A stretch of 64,000 nucleotides of DNA from Dastarcus helophoroides (Eukaryota; Arthropoda; Insecta; Coleoptera; Bothrideridae), in the NCBI GenBank assembly GCA_028583605.1, contig CM053329.1, forward strand, positions 4,836,001 to 4,900,000, read 5' to 3'. Below the pieces are notes generated by a model. It was given only the letters and a program-made list of their open reading frames with translations, made no database searches and was not told the origin of the DNA. The translations under genes were made by a program, and so were the position numbers. Shown here one piece after another: positions 23,972-35,731 of the stretch. The stretch's first letter is position 1, and every line of letters begins with the position of its first letter.

Positions 23972-25780
23972 CCGGGTGTTTTTTTTAGTTGGAAGGTTAC
24001 CTTTATATGGAGTACTATTTATTGTAAAGGCAAACTGATTTTTTTGATGGGGCTAATCGGGATTAAACTGTCTTCTAAAAATATTTTCAACTTCCCCCCA
24101 CTACCGTTTATACCGGAAGTAGATACCAACTTTCTTATTTTAAATGGCAACCCACAAATTTTATATTTTATTTGGATTTTACGTAAAAAAATAAGGTAAG
24201 TTTATGACTACATGTTTATCGCTACCTTTGATAGTTTTAAAGATATTTCAAATTTTCGAAAAAAAATGACAGAAAAGAGGGTTATTTTGACTATTTGTAT
24301 CTTTTTTATTATTTGCAGTAAAAACGTGAAATTTGGGTTGTAGTCGCGAAATATTATAAAGACTATAATAACGTAAACAGATTTAACATTTATTATACAG
24401 GGTGATGGAAATTTTATAATCTTTGCTGTTTTTGTTTTATTCGAAAAAACTCTGTTTTCTTAAATGGGAACTATATGATTTTTAATCATTTTTGGATTCT
24501 TCACATAAAAAGAAGAAATAAGTTATATTACTTATTTTTTAAAATTTTGTACCACTACAGAGGTATTTTACATAATTCTCAAAATAAAAATAATCAAACA
24601 TCTCTTTTTTGTTCAAGTGGGAAATTAACTGAAGGCAATAAAAGCTTAAAGAATTAATTATAATAAGTAATAGGAAACAAAAATAATTGACAAAAAATTT
24701 ACATCAAGAACAACATTTAAAGGCATATTTTAAGATTTTGAATTGAATAACGTTTTTAAGCACATCCGATCGTTTCTAGCAATATGCTTGTCATGCAGTA
24801 GTCGTAAAAAAATCACTAAAAAATTTCCATTTTAATTTTTATTGTAAAATTTAACGCTTAAAAATCCTTAGTTCTAATCTAACAGCATAACAGTTAAAGG
24901 ACGAATTTTCTTGAACATTTGTTGTTGATTTTCATTACTCCAAAAAGAAGTCTGTTTAACAAACCATTTTTACGAAACTTACATTCGTGGCTCCCTAAAC
25001 ATTTTTCAATAAGTATTCTAACAATTAGCCAAAAACTTATTCGTCTTGTGCGGTTATCTTTTAAATGTTATTTAGGCTAACATTTTTAGGCCTTGTGGTT
25101 ATCTTTTTTTTGAAAATTTTGTTGTCTACTACCAAGTTGCTACTAGAAAAAAAAAGATATATATATATATTTTTTATTTTGCATTATATCTCTGTAACGG
25201 TGCAGAATTTTTAAAAATTAGTCATATAACTTTTTTCTTCTTTTTACGTAAGGAATTCAAAAATGTTTAAAAATCACATAGTTCCCATTGAAAAAAACAG
25301 AGTTTTTTTGAATAAAACAAAAACAATAAAGATCACAGAATTTCCATCACCCTGTGTAATAAATGTAAAACTCGATTACGTTATTATAGTCTCCATAATA
25401 TTCCATGACTTCAACCTAAATTTCATGTTTTTATTGCAAATAATAAAAAAGATGCAAAGAGTCAAAATAACCCTCTTTTCTGTCAGTTTTTTCCGAAAAA
25501 TTGAAATATCTTAAAAACTACCAAAGATAACAATAGACATGTATACATAAACTCACCTTATTTTTCTACGTAAAATCTAAATAAAATATAAAATTTGGGG
25601 GTTGCTATTTAAAATAAGAAAGTTAATGTCTACTTCTGGTATAACCGGAAGTTGGAGGAAGTTGAAAATATTTTTGAAAGGTAGTTTAGCTCCGATTAGC
25701 CATATCAACAAAATCATTTTGCATTTATAATAAGTGATACTCCATATAAAGGTAACCTCCCAACTAAAAAAAACACCCGG
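23972..25780. mobile_element. Large foldback element, copy 2
   Basis: TA-flanked (23970-23971 and 25781-25782), with ends CCGGGTGTTTTTTTTAGTTG on both strands. Arms of about 0.6 kb (23972-24590 and the complement of 25780-25150) match in mirror order with roughly 85-90% identity by eye. The centre is shared with copy 1 but in the opposite orientation, so the two copies lie inverted to one another across the LINE. An (AT)n patch sits at 25156-25171. There is no transposase gene; the frame at 25263-25514 merely translates the arm. Confidence 0.8.
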
Positions 25781-25905
25781 TATGTATATATAATATACTT
25801 ACTTATTTTAGACTTACGAATATGTTTATTTACCTGTAACAAAAACATATTTATTAGAACACTCGAATAATATCTCATAGAAATAGTATATTCTACAACT
25901 AGTTA

Positions 25906-25997
25906 TGGAATGGCACATATTCCACAGGAGAGAAAAGTTTGTAGCCCGAGACGTAGGCGAGGGTTACGGTTTCGAGAGTGTGGAATATGCCATTCCA
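25906..25997. repeat. 92-bp inverted repeat (hairpin)
   Basis: TGGAATGGCACATATTCCAC at 25906 is mirrored by GTGGAATATGCCATTCCA at 25980-25997. Inside, GAAAAGTTTGTAGCCC faces GGGTTACGGTTTC with wobble-type mismatches. A third TGGAATGGCATTTATTCCA word lies at 26253. The interior GCCCGAGACGTAGGCGAGGG resembles hairpin cores seen in many MITEs. No target duplication was identified. Confidence 0.6.
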
Positions 25998-28543
25998 AAC
26001 GTGTTGTTCCCCTAACAAGATTATAGAAGAACCCCTAAATGTTCATAAAACTCTTCAAAATAGATTATAATTTTGAAACGCCAGGCTTTTAATAAATGCC
26101 TTAATTTTTACATGTAACCATAACAAAAAAAATATATTACTTGATATCACGCCCTAAAATGCACCTAAACGGCTTCTGATTTGTCGAAAATTGTGCTAAA
26201 ATATTAATATTCTAAACGGTGTGTAGAATTATGAATATTCTGAATAAGTGCTGGAATGGCATTTATTCCATCACAATTTTTAGTCATAGAATGTGCAGTT
26301 TCTATAATAGTGTTAGCGAAATAGGTTTATAATCATTTACAATTAAAAGTTTCAAACGCGACCAGAATTGATACATACAAGAAAACAGTACTTAAAATAA
26401 CAAGATGAAAAAACTGCCAAAAAGAATTCGGGCTTGCACAATTGGGGTTGCATTCGATATAAATGCTACAGTATTTCGTGGATGAAAATTGATATTCAAT
26501 TCAGGAGCTATCATAATTTTTGAACCACCATTCTTTTCAAATAGACACTTGTAATACAGTCGATCACAGTATTCATGAAACTGTCGACTCTCATAACCAC
26601 AAAATGTATCAAATAAAGAGCATTCACAAAGACTGAAGGTGAAGTTCTGGTTATGTCTGGTTATGCTTAAGGATTTTAATGGCACAATATCACCATTATT
26701 TGCAAGCGTTATTAACTACATTGCTTGATTAGGGAGGAAGTTATATCTAGTGTACAAAAAGTTTTCCCATCTTATCTACTGACATATTCAGCTTTAGTTT
26801 TCGCTTTTAGACAAATAATTTCAAATTTTAAGTAGTATGTATAGATATTAATTGAAACTTTATGTTCTAATATTCATAGATTTGAATTTATATTGCTTAT
26901 CGATGTAGAATAATGTAGATGTGGAGATAGAGCTTAATAAAGTTAGACTACGTTCCTTGAGGACATATGTTAGCTAATTGAATAAACAGTACCACATGAC
27001 GTTCCAACGGTCTAGGGAGATTTATTATCAGGGGGCCGACAATAATTATTGAATTAACATGTGACATGTTGAAATCTAATATCTTCCAAGACATTTGATA
27101 TCACACAGCATATACTGAATATGTATTCATTAAAGTCTCCCAGTCGAAGGCAGCTTGCAACCAGTTTAATTATCACGGGACCTTAAACTGAAATTGTAAT
27201 ATTAAGAAGTAATTAGTTCAGGATTAATTACGAAAGTTGAATGTTAGTTACTTGGACAAGTATTACCATTAAATGGTTTGTTTGAAATGACAAAATTCAC
27301 GACAGTAGTATTAACTGATTAATAAAAGAAAAATGTTCGGCTAGGAAACAATGCAAATCTATCCTACAAACGAAAGTAATCTTTACGAAAGTTAATTTAA
27401 TCAAAGTTCAGTATTCTTAAGTTGTTTATTTATACAAAAATGTAAATAGCTCATTAATAAAGAATTGCATATTTTATTCGAAAAATGTACTCCTACTATA
27501 TTCTTAAGTATTCCGATGAAGCACAACTTTTTGCAAGAGGATCGAAAAATAACGCTTCCAACAGAAAGTAGTCTAAGGAATCGTTAACTTTGCACTACGT
27601 TGTTTTTCTTATTTTTTTGCACTAAAATGAACAAATAAAAATGTTTATCCATTTGACGATGATGTAAAGTCTTAACGCCTCCTCGAATTGTTTTCTGTCA
27701 GAAGGTTTTTTTTTCTATATCCTCTTCCAAAAAGTGGAGCTTCATTTTAAGGATTACAATCTATAAGAATTTCGTTCCAAATATAATGAACGAATCATAA
27801 GAAAAACAAATTAACGACGATTTGTTTCTACATGACGAAACTTTCTAGGAATATTTTTAACAGTTTCGTGCACGCCAATGGAATGAGTTGTGTTAAATAC
27901 AACTTTACTGAAATGTTTTAATGCTTATCTAATAATCTAATAACAATATCCTGTCTATGCAAATTTACTGTGGCTTGTCTTTCATTTTCATCGCAATTTT
28001 TTTATTAAATCATCCGTTCAATTTATTTATCACAATAATCATAACAAAAACAGCGGTATTAAACGGGCAGATTGACAAAATGTCATGGTAAGCTAGGAAA
28101 AATAATAATAGCAAAGGATCTATTGGATTTCTCAGATTAACTTAAATGTTTTCATTTAGCTTGCCGCAAAATATATCTAAACTACCACGAACACTTTTAC
28201 AATTTTTTTATATACACCAAATTTACAATTTACTGTCGTAAGATAAAATTATATATCTCAACTAATATAACATTAGAACAAGCATTCTCTATTCTAATAC
28301 AGTTGAATTGGACAAAAAAGATTTTAACAAACCTGAATTTCTTCTCGTTTATAGGGGTTTCTTTCCAATATTTCACTTATAGAGGTATAGGATTAGTTAC
28401 TTAAACTTATGGAGATAGAAGCAAACATGAATGCATAGCCATTTTTACCTACTTATCTATTTATATTTACTTCCTTTTGACCGAAAAAGTGGGAAGAAGC
28501 ATTTAAAGTTTCTTGTTTTTTTTAATGGGCCACAATTCTGAAT
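25998..28543. other. Mostly gene-free stretch
   Basis: Apart from the candidate exon at 26392-26715 nothing gene-like is visible. A TACAAAAAGTTTTCCCATC end at 26754 matches the terminal repeat of the MITE at 56367-56548, so a broken copy of that family lies here. The rest is AT-rich DNA without obvious repeats. Confidence 0.5.
26392..26715 (-). CDS. Candidate terminal exon, Cys-rich secreted or GPI-anchored-like protein
   Basis: After a possible acceptor (AATGTAG, complement, ending at 26716) an open frame of 107 codons runs to a stop. It includes NFTFSLCECSLFDTFCGYES, then HEYCDRLYYKCLFEKNGG, two N-glycosylation sequons (NFT, NAT) and a final hydrophobic segment ILFGSFFILLF right before the stop. 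Five cysteines followed by a small-residue stretch (SNAT) and a C-terminal hydrophobic tail would suit a GPI-anchor signal. There is no in-frame ATG at the start, the acceptor lacks a strong pyrimidine tract, and upstream exons were not found. I do not recognise the family; it could be a pseudogene fragment. Confidence 0.33.
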   Translation of the reverse strand, partial: LITLANNGDIVPLKSLSITRHNQNFTFSLCECSLFDTFCGYESRQFHEYCDRLYYKCLFEKNGGSKIMIAPELNINFHPRNTVAFISNATPIVQARILFGSFFILLF

Positions 28544-28795
28544 TCAAATATTTGTTTGCTTAATTATCTCCATATCTAGCGCAATTTCTTTTCCTAAACG
28601 CATTCTCAACAATCTCTCATCCTCATGGTCTCAAGCAACAGGCAAATTGTCATAAACTTTTAAAAGGTTTAAAAACTCTTCGTCTTGGAAAATAAATTTG
28701 GCTTTCTTTATTATTAGGAACAATGCCAAAAATATGTTGACATTACGAGGACAGGGCGTATCTTCGTTACCAATTACTGACTCTACCAACGGTTT
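28544..28795 (-). pseudogene. Decayed coding fragment, unrecognised
   Basis: An 84-codon minus-strand frame with a single internal TGA. Pieces such as KPLVESVIGNEDTPCPRNVN, FLALFLIIKKAKFIFQDEEF and DHEDERLLRMRLGKEIALDM read like genuine protein. Further upstream (to about 28910) another frame may continue it after a frameshift. I do not recognise the family; a transposase remnant is the most likely source given the surroundings. Confidence 0.35.
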
Positions 28796-31700
28796 AACAT
28801 TTTACGGTAGAACACATTCTTTGGTCATTCCAAAAAAATTGTAATTAACGGTTTAGCGCCGCATCTCCATTTCAACGGGACGCATCAGTATCGTTTTTTT
28901 TTCAAGTATTGTAAAGGCTTTGGTTTAAAAGTTCATTAAATAAAAATATTAAAAATCTAGGCATATATTATGCACTTATATTAAGGACAGGTACGCCTTT
29001 CTGTGTACTCATGGCGTTTGGTTACATGTAGTTTGATCCGCACAGTTACAATAAGAATAACCTGGTGCAGTACACCGACAAATAAATAATGCATTTTGGC
29101 AATCGGTAATTCCGAGTGAAGATTCAATTTAGATTAGCTTGCACAACAATAGTGGGACTGATTTTTAGAAATCTATCAATGTTTGCCGCGATATCATCTG
29201 AATTGTTTGTCTTTATCCGCGCATTTTCATAATCACTCACATGCAAGGATCACTACACGCTGCAACAAATATATACAACATGGTCAAAATTAACATCACA
29301 CGAAGTAGTTCGATGGATAAATGTTAGATATGTTAGTTATGCGGCATGCCATATACCTCATATGAGATTAAAGATACGACAAATAGATACATAGAACTGT
29401 TGTTAAGTCAGTTTTGGAAATTTTGTCAGTAACTACATTTCGTCTGATGAACGATGATATTAATAATGACTTGAAGCAGACAAAGAAAATTGATTTGATT
29501 TTGTTTATTAGACTGCTGACTCTCCCTTATAGAGGTACAGATTGAAAGTTATTCTCAGTTACAGAGGTCGGAACTTGTAGGACACTCACTTATAGAAATT
29601 TTCAGATGTTAAAATGACGAGACCTGGTGAGAATTTTCACTCATAAAATTTTCACGCTTATCCAGTTTTGACTCTATAGTTTCGGATATTAACATTAGAA
29701 AAGGGACAGGATATCGTTTCTAATTACCTCGCCACCACTGTATGTATATATGTATATGTATGTATGCAGTATGTATAAGCAACTTATTTCTAAGAAAAAA
29801 AGAAGCAAAATCTTTCTTTAATGGATATCTTATTTGTTATTTAATAATGAGTCAGAACTATAATTTCGCCCCTAAACTAGGAACGGTTGCTCAGTAATTC
29901 ATACATATTTGTAAGACAGGTTAGGATCTGCTTGGATTATTATGCTCAAACACTCACTGATGAAAATAGAGATGCACATAATAATAATATTTTTTTAAGA
30001 ACCCGAATAAACAACTGAGGAACAATAATTATCCTGATTTCCCAGCTATTCTAAGTAACTATTTTTTAGATCATTTCAAACTAATAGCAACTATAAACAA
30101 TATATATTTTCAAAGCGAAAATGTCTTTCGGTACAAATTAATACTTTAAATGTCTAAATCTAAAGAAGAGTTTTAAGGCTATATTAACTATCAAAATTCC
30201 TTTTGGAATTCCTTAAATAAATTGCCATATCTTTTAGTCCGTTACGGAAATTTGTATTACGACTTCACCAGTCTTTATTACATCTTTTCGCAATTTTGTT
30301 CAGATTATTTTAGGATTAATATATATTCCAGGAAGGTAGCGCTAATCCTAACCTTTATCTTATAATACTATAATAGAATTAAGTTATCTGCCGAAATTGA
30401 TAATATGGCACGAAAAGAATTCCGGGATTAACAGGATATTGATTTCCTTTCTAACCGGAAAGGTTTGGAATCGCTCCGAGTTTCCTGGGTCACACTTCAA
30501 ACTTGTTTTCTAATTTTCTATATCCTCCAGATCAAGATAAAACCTAAAATACACATACTATGCAATCAAGCTTATCCAAAGTTCAATAAAATGGGAAAAT
30601 AAGGATTGTAAAATTTTCTACGGAGAAATTCTAAATTTATCCCTGGCCTGCAACCCTCTTCGTATTTAATATTTTCTTGTGTCCGTAACTCCTCTAACTA
30701 AATATAAATGGTAATATGGTTCATTTCAATCCGAAAATGTGTGCGATATATAAGGACATTTACCGTGAAATTAAAGTTTATCCTAATAATAACATGGAAA
30801 TCTAGAAGCCATAAGTGTAGTTTAGTGACGTAAGGAGTATTATTCCTTGAGGTAGACCTTTCTTATGGAACGTAAAAAAATTTGACATGTTACAACGTGC
30901 TACATACGATAAGTTTGTAATTCTCTTAAATATAATAGCATATTGGGAGAGAGGGTTCAAGTTTTCTGTTTTTACGCTATCCAGTGTTCATGAATGCACC
31001 ATTCGCACTAAAACTAATAAGGTTAATTGATGTCTGATGCTGGTCAATAAATTCTCTGGTTACCTCGTATTCCTTTGTCACATTAATAGCAAGCACTCAC
31101 TCGCCCAAGAAATAATTTAGAATCTAAGCTTAATAAATCCTATTCATCATCTTTATCCGCTTTAATATAGAATATACGTAAAACAGGAATGGAATGCGGT
31201 GTTCTCGGATCATTTCCGGAAAAGATATTTTCTAAAAGCTCTAGATTACATCACTCGCATCTCCTCTCTAATATAGGAAGTTTCTTTAGTAAGCAATCTC
31301 CGATATCGTCAGTTCGCAGAATAGTCAGGTCTATCCTAAAGATAAGTTGAAACTCTTTCTTTGTGTGACGTCCTTGAACGAAGCGATGCTTGCAGAAGCC
31401 TGTCCATCCGTATGCGAAATGTGGGCGAGTCGGTAGTATCGCGGCATAGAAAAAAAGTTCATTGCCATTGTTTTGCAACCGCATTTGACTCACCTTTTAT
31501 GTTTGTGTCTCTTGTTTACATCCTAGCGGCCAAGGTTCGGCATATTTTGTTCAACTGAACTTGACCCGAGCGCTTCAATGAGGATTGATTATTGCTATGG
31601 GAAGACGCAACCTCTGCGATCTTATCTGAGGTGAATTGAATGCAGATATATTAACCAATCCACCATTGTTACTTAACCAACGTTTCTAGGATTTCATTTC

Positions 31701-32254
31701 GTTTATAGTTCTGATGAATTCCTGGTTAAATTGCTTTGACATATTTTTTTTACAGTTTTTTAAGTTTTAATAAAAGGACTTATATAGAGCATTTTTCGAT
31801 AAATTTGCCACGCCTATTGGCGACTCAAATTAAAAGTTCGCGCAGTTCGCAAGTAGGTCGGTTGATATCTGTAATTCATGTATTGTACGTAAAGACATCA
31901 TAAAAACATCATGTTTTTGGTAAATACTAGACATTTTGGCAGAATATTTGTTATTATATTAATCAATATTTATAAATTTTATAAGTCATCCAGATATTAA
32001 GAGATAACAATACTTTAAGGCAATGAAAACAAGCAAACAGTCTATGGAAGAAGCGTTGGTAAGGGAAGTGTTTCTTGTTTTAATGGATGCCACTAATGTA
32101 AATTGAATTAGGTACATTACAATTATGAACTGTAATTGTTTGTTGCAATTGTAATTATGGATTTTGGATAATTTTGTTTATCTGTATGAAATAATTGTTG
32201 AGAATAAAAGTAACATCACATCTTCAACCCTCATGACCATTAGTTCAGTCTTTG
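28796..32254. other. Gene-poor stretch
   Basis: No supported gene. A TATG-rich microsatellite lies at 29733-29776. A CpG-richer patch at 31360-31620 has overlapping short ORFs on both strands (31251-31493 minus, 31361-31558 plus) without domains. A possible first exon (ATG at 32023, reading MKTSKQSMEEAL and ending at a GTAAGG donor at 32059) may belong to the SWIM-domain pseudogene downstream, but this is weak. Confidence 0.45.
29733..29776. repeat. TATG/TA microsatellite
   Basis: A short imperfect run of TATGTATA units. Ordinary simple-sequence DNA. Confidence 0.7.
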
Positions 32255-33031
32255 CTAAGCATTTGTGGTGAACATATCGATTTAGTTAAGGTTGCAGATA
32301 TTGCAAGTAGTGAACAGACAATGTATATCAAATTGTGTGAAGTTCTAAACTATTTGAAAGCGACTGTGGAATCAAGGAATTTTGTAGAAGTTGGAATAAA
32401 TATATAGTACATATTTTGTCTTATTAATCGGAAAATATTTTTAGGAGAAAGACTTTTGAATGCAGGTCATGTTATTATGTGTGGAAGAGAGGAAAATGCA
32501 GAAAATTTTAAATAAATATTTAGTTTATGTTTGCAAACATCTAAGCTTTCTGGTTATCCTTATGAAATTGCAGGAAAATTTCTTGAATCGAAAGACACAT
32601 TAACTGTTTTTTCAGTGAACTGCAGTTGTAAAGCAGGGTTAAGTGGAAAATGTAAACATATCGCAGCAGTCTTATTATTTTGTAATAGGTAATACTTTTG
32701 CAGTTAAAGTTATCATTGTAATTCAGTTTTCTAAAATACTACAATTTTGTTAACATACAACATTGCTGTTTTCTTATTTTTTAGAAATAATATTGACACA
32801 TTAGAAGATGTTTCAAAAACTGATAGAAAATGTCTTTTGAAGAAGAAAAAACATGAAACAATTGACATGTATACGGCAAAACCTTTGCTGGAATATTCAT
32901 GTTTTGCCCAAACTGCCAACCCTTCTGTGGTGAAAAACTTATCCAAAGAACAAAAGGAAGAGTTTCGTGAATTAATGGTGAAATGTATTCCAGATTCAGA
33001 TTTGGCTCATTTTAGGCAAGTATTTTATTAA
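32255..33031 (+). pseudogene. SWIM zinc-finger protein gene fragment (pseudogene)
   Basis: Exon-like pieces on the plus strand: LSICGEHIDLVKVADIASSE (32255 onward); after an intron-like gap, a frame ERLLNAGHVIMCGREENAEN with a TAA (near 32512); then IFSLCLQTSKLSGYPYEIAG and VNCSCKAGLSGKCKHIAAVL. The last carries CxCx7CxH, a SWIM zinc-binding motif (32621-32659). An exon end at 32688 with a GT donor joins an acceptor at 32784, preserving frame into NNIDTLEDVSKTDRKCLLKK and LEYSCFAQTANPSVVKN, and stopping at 33031 or splicing at a GCAAGT. SWIM proteins of this style, some with a YqaJ-like nuclease domain, are abundant in arthropod genomes; that link is from memory. The internal stop and missing ends argue for a pseudogene. 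Confidence 0.6.
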
Positions 33032-33048
33032 ATAATTAATACTGTTAG

Positions 33049-33110
33049 CTGATGCTTTGTGGAATTGTTCAATCCAAAGAAGGTTTCACCCCTTTATCAC
33101 ATCGGCAATG
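33049..33110 (+). repeat. Repeat family B, short fragment
   Basis: Shares AAGGTTTCACCCCTTTA and CACATCGGCAAT with the 18399-18687 insertion, preceded by a TGCTTTGTGGAATTGTTCAA-type head. It lies inside or just after the SWIM pseudogene and so postdates it. Confidence 0.6.
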
Positions 33111-33622
33111 AACTGTTCAATATTTGATAATTTGACTATATTTAATAAGAATTATAAGAATAAATATGAATATTCCGCTATGTTTAAATATAATGATATA
33201 CAATGAAAATGGTAAGCGAAAACAAAGATTCTATTCCAACACCCTAAAATTTTATTTGTAATACCTCTTATTAGATAAAGTTTGTGAATTATGAAGTATT
33301 GTATATTGTTTTTATTTCAAAATATATTTTTTTTTTTTCAGTGGCAGCAAGACAAAGAAATTGAACATTCAACAACAATCAACTAATAACACAAAAGATG
33401 AATACTAAGCTTTAACCAAAGACAAGATCCTTTTAACTGTACCAACGAAACTAATGGGGCATCAAAATGTAAACAAACCTGTGACCTACACGCATTAGTT
33501 ATAATTGTTACCATCAAAAGGGGTGATCCTTAGCTGGAAATGCCAATACAGGGTTTATTTAATAAAATAAAGAAAAGTCGAATTTTATTAAATAAACTCT
33601 GGGAGGAGTGGTAAATTAGGCT

Positions 33623-33650
33623 AAAGACACACGAAGCGGTTTTCGCCGAG
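33623..33650 (+). repeat. Left TIR of the Harbinger element
   Basis: Begins AAAGACACACGAAGCGGTTT and continues TCGCCGAG. It matches the complement of 37289-37316 at 27 of 28 positions. Confidence 0.9.
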
Positions 33651-33742
33651 TCGGCACCAATCTAGAGCAAACACGCGATTCGTCTTCAAAGCCGCCGGCG
33701 CGCGCGGTTTAAGTGAACGTGTTGCCAGTTGTTCTGAAAGCA

Positions 33743-35731
33743 ATGGATTCTGAGGAAGAATTAGTAAAATATATTTTCAATAAAAAAAAAACGTCGTATG
33801 TGGGAACATCCAGTTGTTAAGAACGTAAAGAAAAGAGTCAATTTTATATACTATTTATAAGGACAAGTGAAAGTAATGACGAAAATTTTTTTAATTATTT
33901 ACGGATGTCCAAAAATTCATTTAATGAATTAGTGGGTTTAATAAAAAGAGACATATCTAAGAAAGTCACGGTGATGCGACGGAGCATCCCTACACTGAGG
34001 TAAGTTTATAATTCTTTTATTCATATAAAATACAAAAAAAAGAGGAATCAGAACATATTCATTTCTGATTCGGGCGAAAAGTCACTGATATAGGATTAAA
34101 CTGAAGTACTTGGCGATGGATTACTACGAAGTGGTTCGGTGGCAGTTTGAAACGATTTTTGCTGATACTGTTCCAGATGCAATTCATGCGGTCGATAATA
34201 TTGTTGATGAGTATGTGTCAAAACTTGAGAAACAGGTGCGGATGCTGGAGGTATGGTCATCATCACAAATTTGTTAACCGCCTGCATAATGTCCATCCTT
34301 GCACTTAATTTTAAATGGGGAAGTAGCAACTTCATCTTTGGCACCAATGACACTAAAAAGTTCCAATCGGAGTTTCCCTTGATCTTATGCCGTTTTATGG
34401 TACTATCTAAAGCTTCAACTAGCTTTAACTCCACTAACGGCATTTTTTTTCCAATTTCGATTTTTTGTGAAGAAACAGACATCACATCTTCATTTGGTGT
34501 GGTTTGAATATTGAAAAGATCTTCATTTTTCCCGTTGTCCCCTGAAGAGTCCATGGATCTAGTTGTGGTACGGGATTTTATGGTGTCCTCCAAAAAGGAA
34601 AGCCGCAAAGTATACATATACTGGGCTTTGCTTTTGGCTGCTTGGCCAGATTTACCTTTTCTTAGGCTAACGTCTCTGGTGTAGCGATCTCTTATATTTT
34701 TCCATTTTTTTAATAACATTTTTTGTAAAAATCATCATATATAGGTAATGTACTTATAAGCTTAAAAAAATAAAATAATAAAATTATTGTTCAATATAAT
34801 TTCTTTTTTTCAGGTATCTGCCCATAGGTTGCTTTTTTGCCGATTTACATTATTCATTTAGAATTGGAAAGTCAGCTGCGAGCAAAATAATTAATGAAGT
34901 GTGTGGGGCTCTTTGGAATCGTTTAGCATCTATTGTAATGCCGAACATGACTACAGAAAAGTGGTTAGAGATTGCCAAAGGATTTGAAGATGTTGCTAAT
35001 TTTCCCCACTGCATAAGTGCCATAGATGGAAAACACATAAGACTCAACAAACCTTCGAATAACGGCACCATGTTTTATTATTATAAAAACTACTTTTCGA
35101 TGGTTCTATTTGCTATGTGCGACAGCAACTATTTATTTACATTTATCGACGTTGGTTCGTATGGTAAATCCAGTGACTCGGGAGTTTTTAAAAATTTCCG
35201 ATTATATGAAAAAATCGTGAATAAATCGCTAAATATTCCTGCACCAACAGCACTGAAAAATGACTTAACGACGAATATCAATTTACAATAGTACGAGATG
35301 AAGCTTTCCCTCTATCAGAAAATTTACTTAGACTTTATGGAGGCAAAAACTTATAGCAAGAAAAAAGGATATTCAATTATCGGCTATCAAGAGGCCGAAG
35401 ATATATCGAATGCTCTTTGGGTATTTTAGCTAATAAATGGAGAACTTTTCATAAACCTCTTAATGTTGATATTGAATTAGCAGAAAAGATAATCAAAGCT
35501 GCCTGTGTACTCCATAATTTTGTACAACAAAAGGACGGAAATAGGAATGACGACGTCATATCAGAAATACGTATGAATGACATCTCAAATGATGGAAAAA
35601 GTAGAGCCAACCCAAAAGCTCATGATGTGAGAGATAAATTCGCTAATTACTTTTCCAACATTTCTACCTTAGAGTGGCAAGATAGATATATATGTTTTAG
35701 TAATGTCTTAATTTTGATAAAAATTTGTTAA
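33743..35731 (+). pseudogene. Harbinger (HARBI1-like) transposase, two exons, frameshifted
   Basis: Exon 1 (33743-33999) starts MDSEEELVKYIF, shifts frame in an A10 run, continues RRMWEHPVVKN, shifts again, and reads FFNYLRMSKNSFNELVGLIK up to an AG/GTAAGT donor. Exon 2 begins at 34814 after a pyrimidine-rich CAG acceptor, in phase: RYLPIGCFFADLHYSFRIGK. It continues NFPHCISAIDGKHIRLNKPS and VGSYGKSSDSGVF. A frameshift near 35270-35290 and a TAG at about 35354 precede RGRRYIECSLGILANKWRTF and AACVLHNFVQQ. The DDE triad is still readable: Asp (codon 35025), Asp (35175) and Glu (35408). Family members are about 350-400 residues. It catalyses cut-and-paste transposition in the nucleus; this copy is inactive through at least four lesions. 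Confidence 0.9.

Noticed and set aside
34253..34507. Plus-strand ORF in the Harbinger element
   Set aside because: Antisense of MADF-BESS exon 2.
34850..35071. Minus-strand ORF in the Harbinger element
   Set aside because: Antisense of transposase exon 2.
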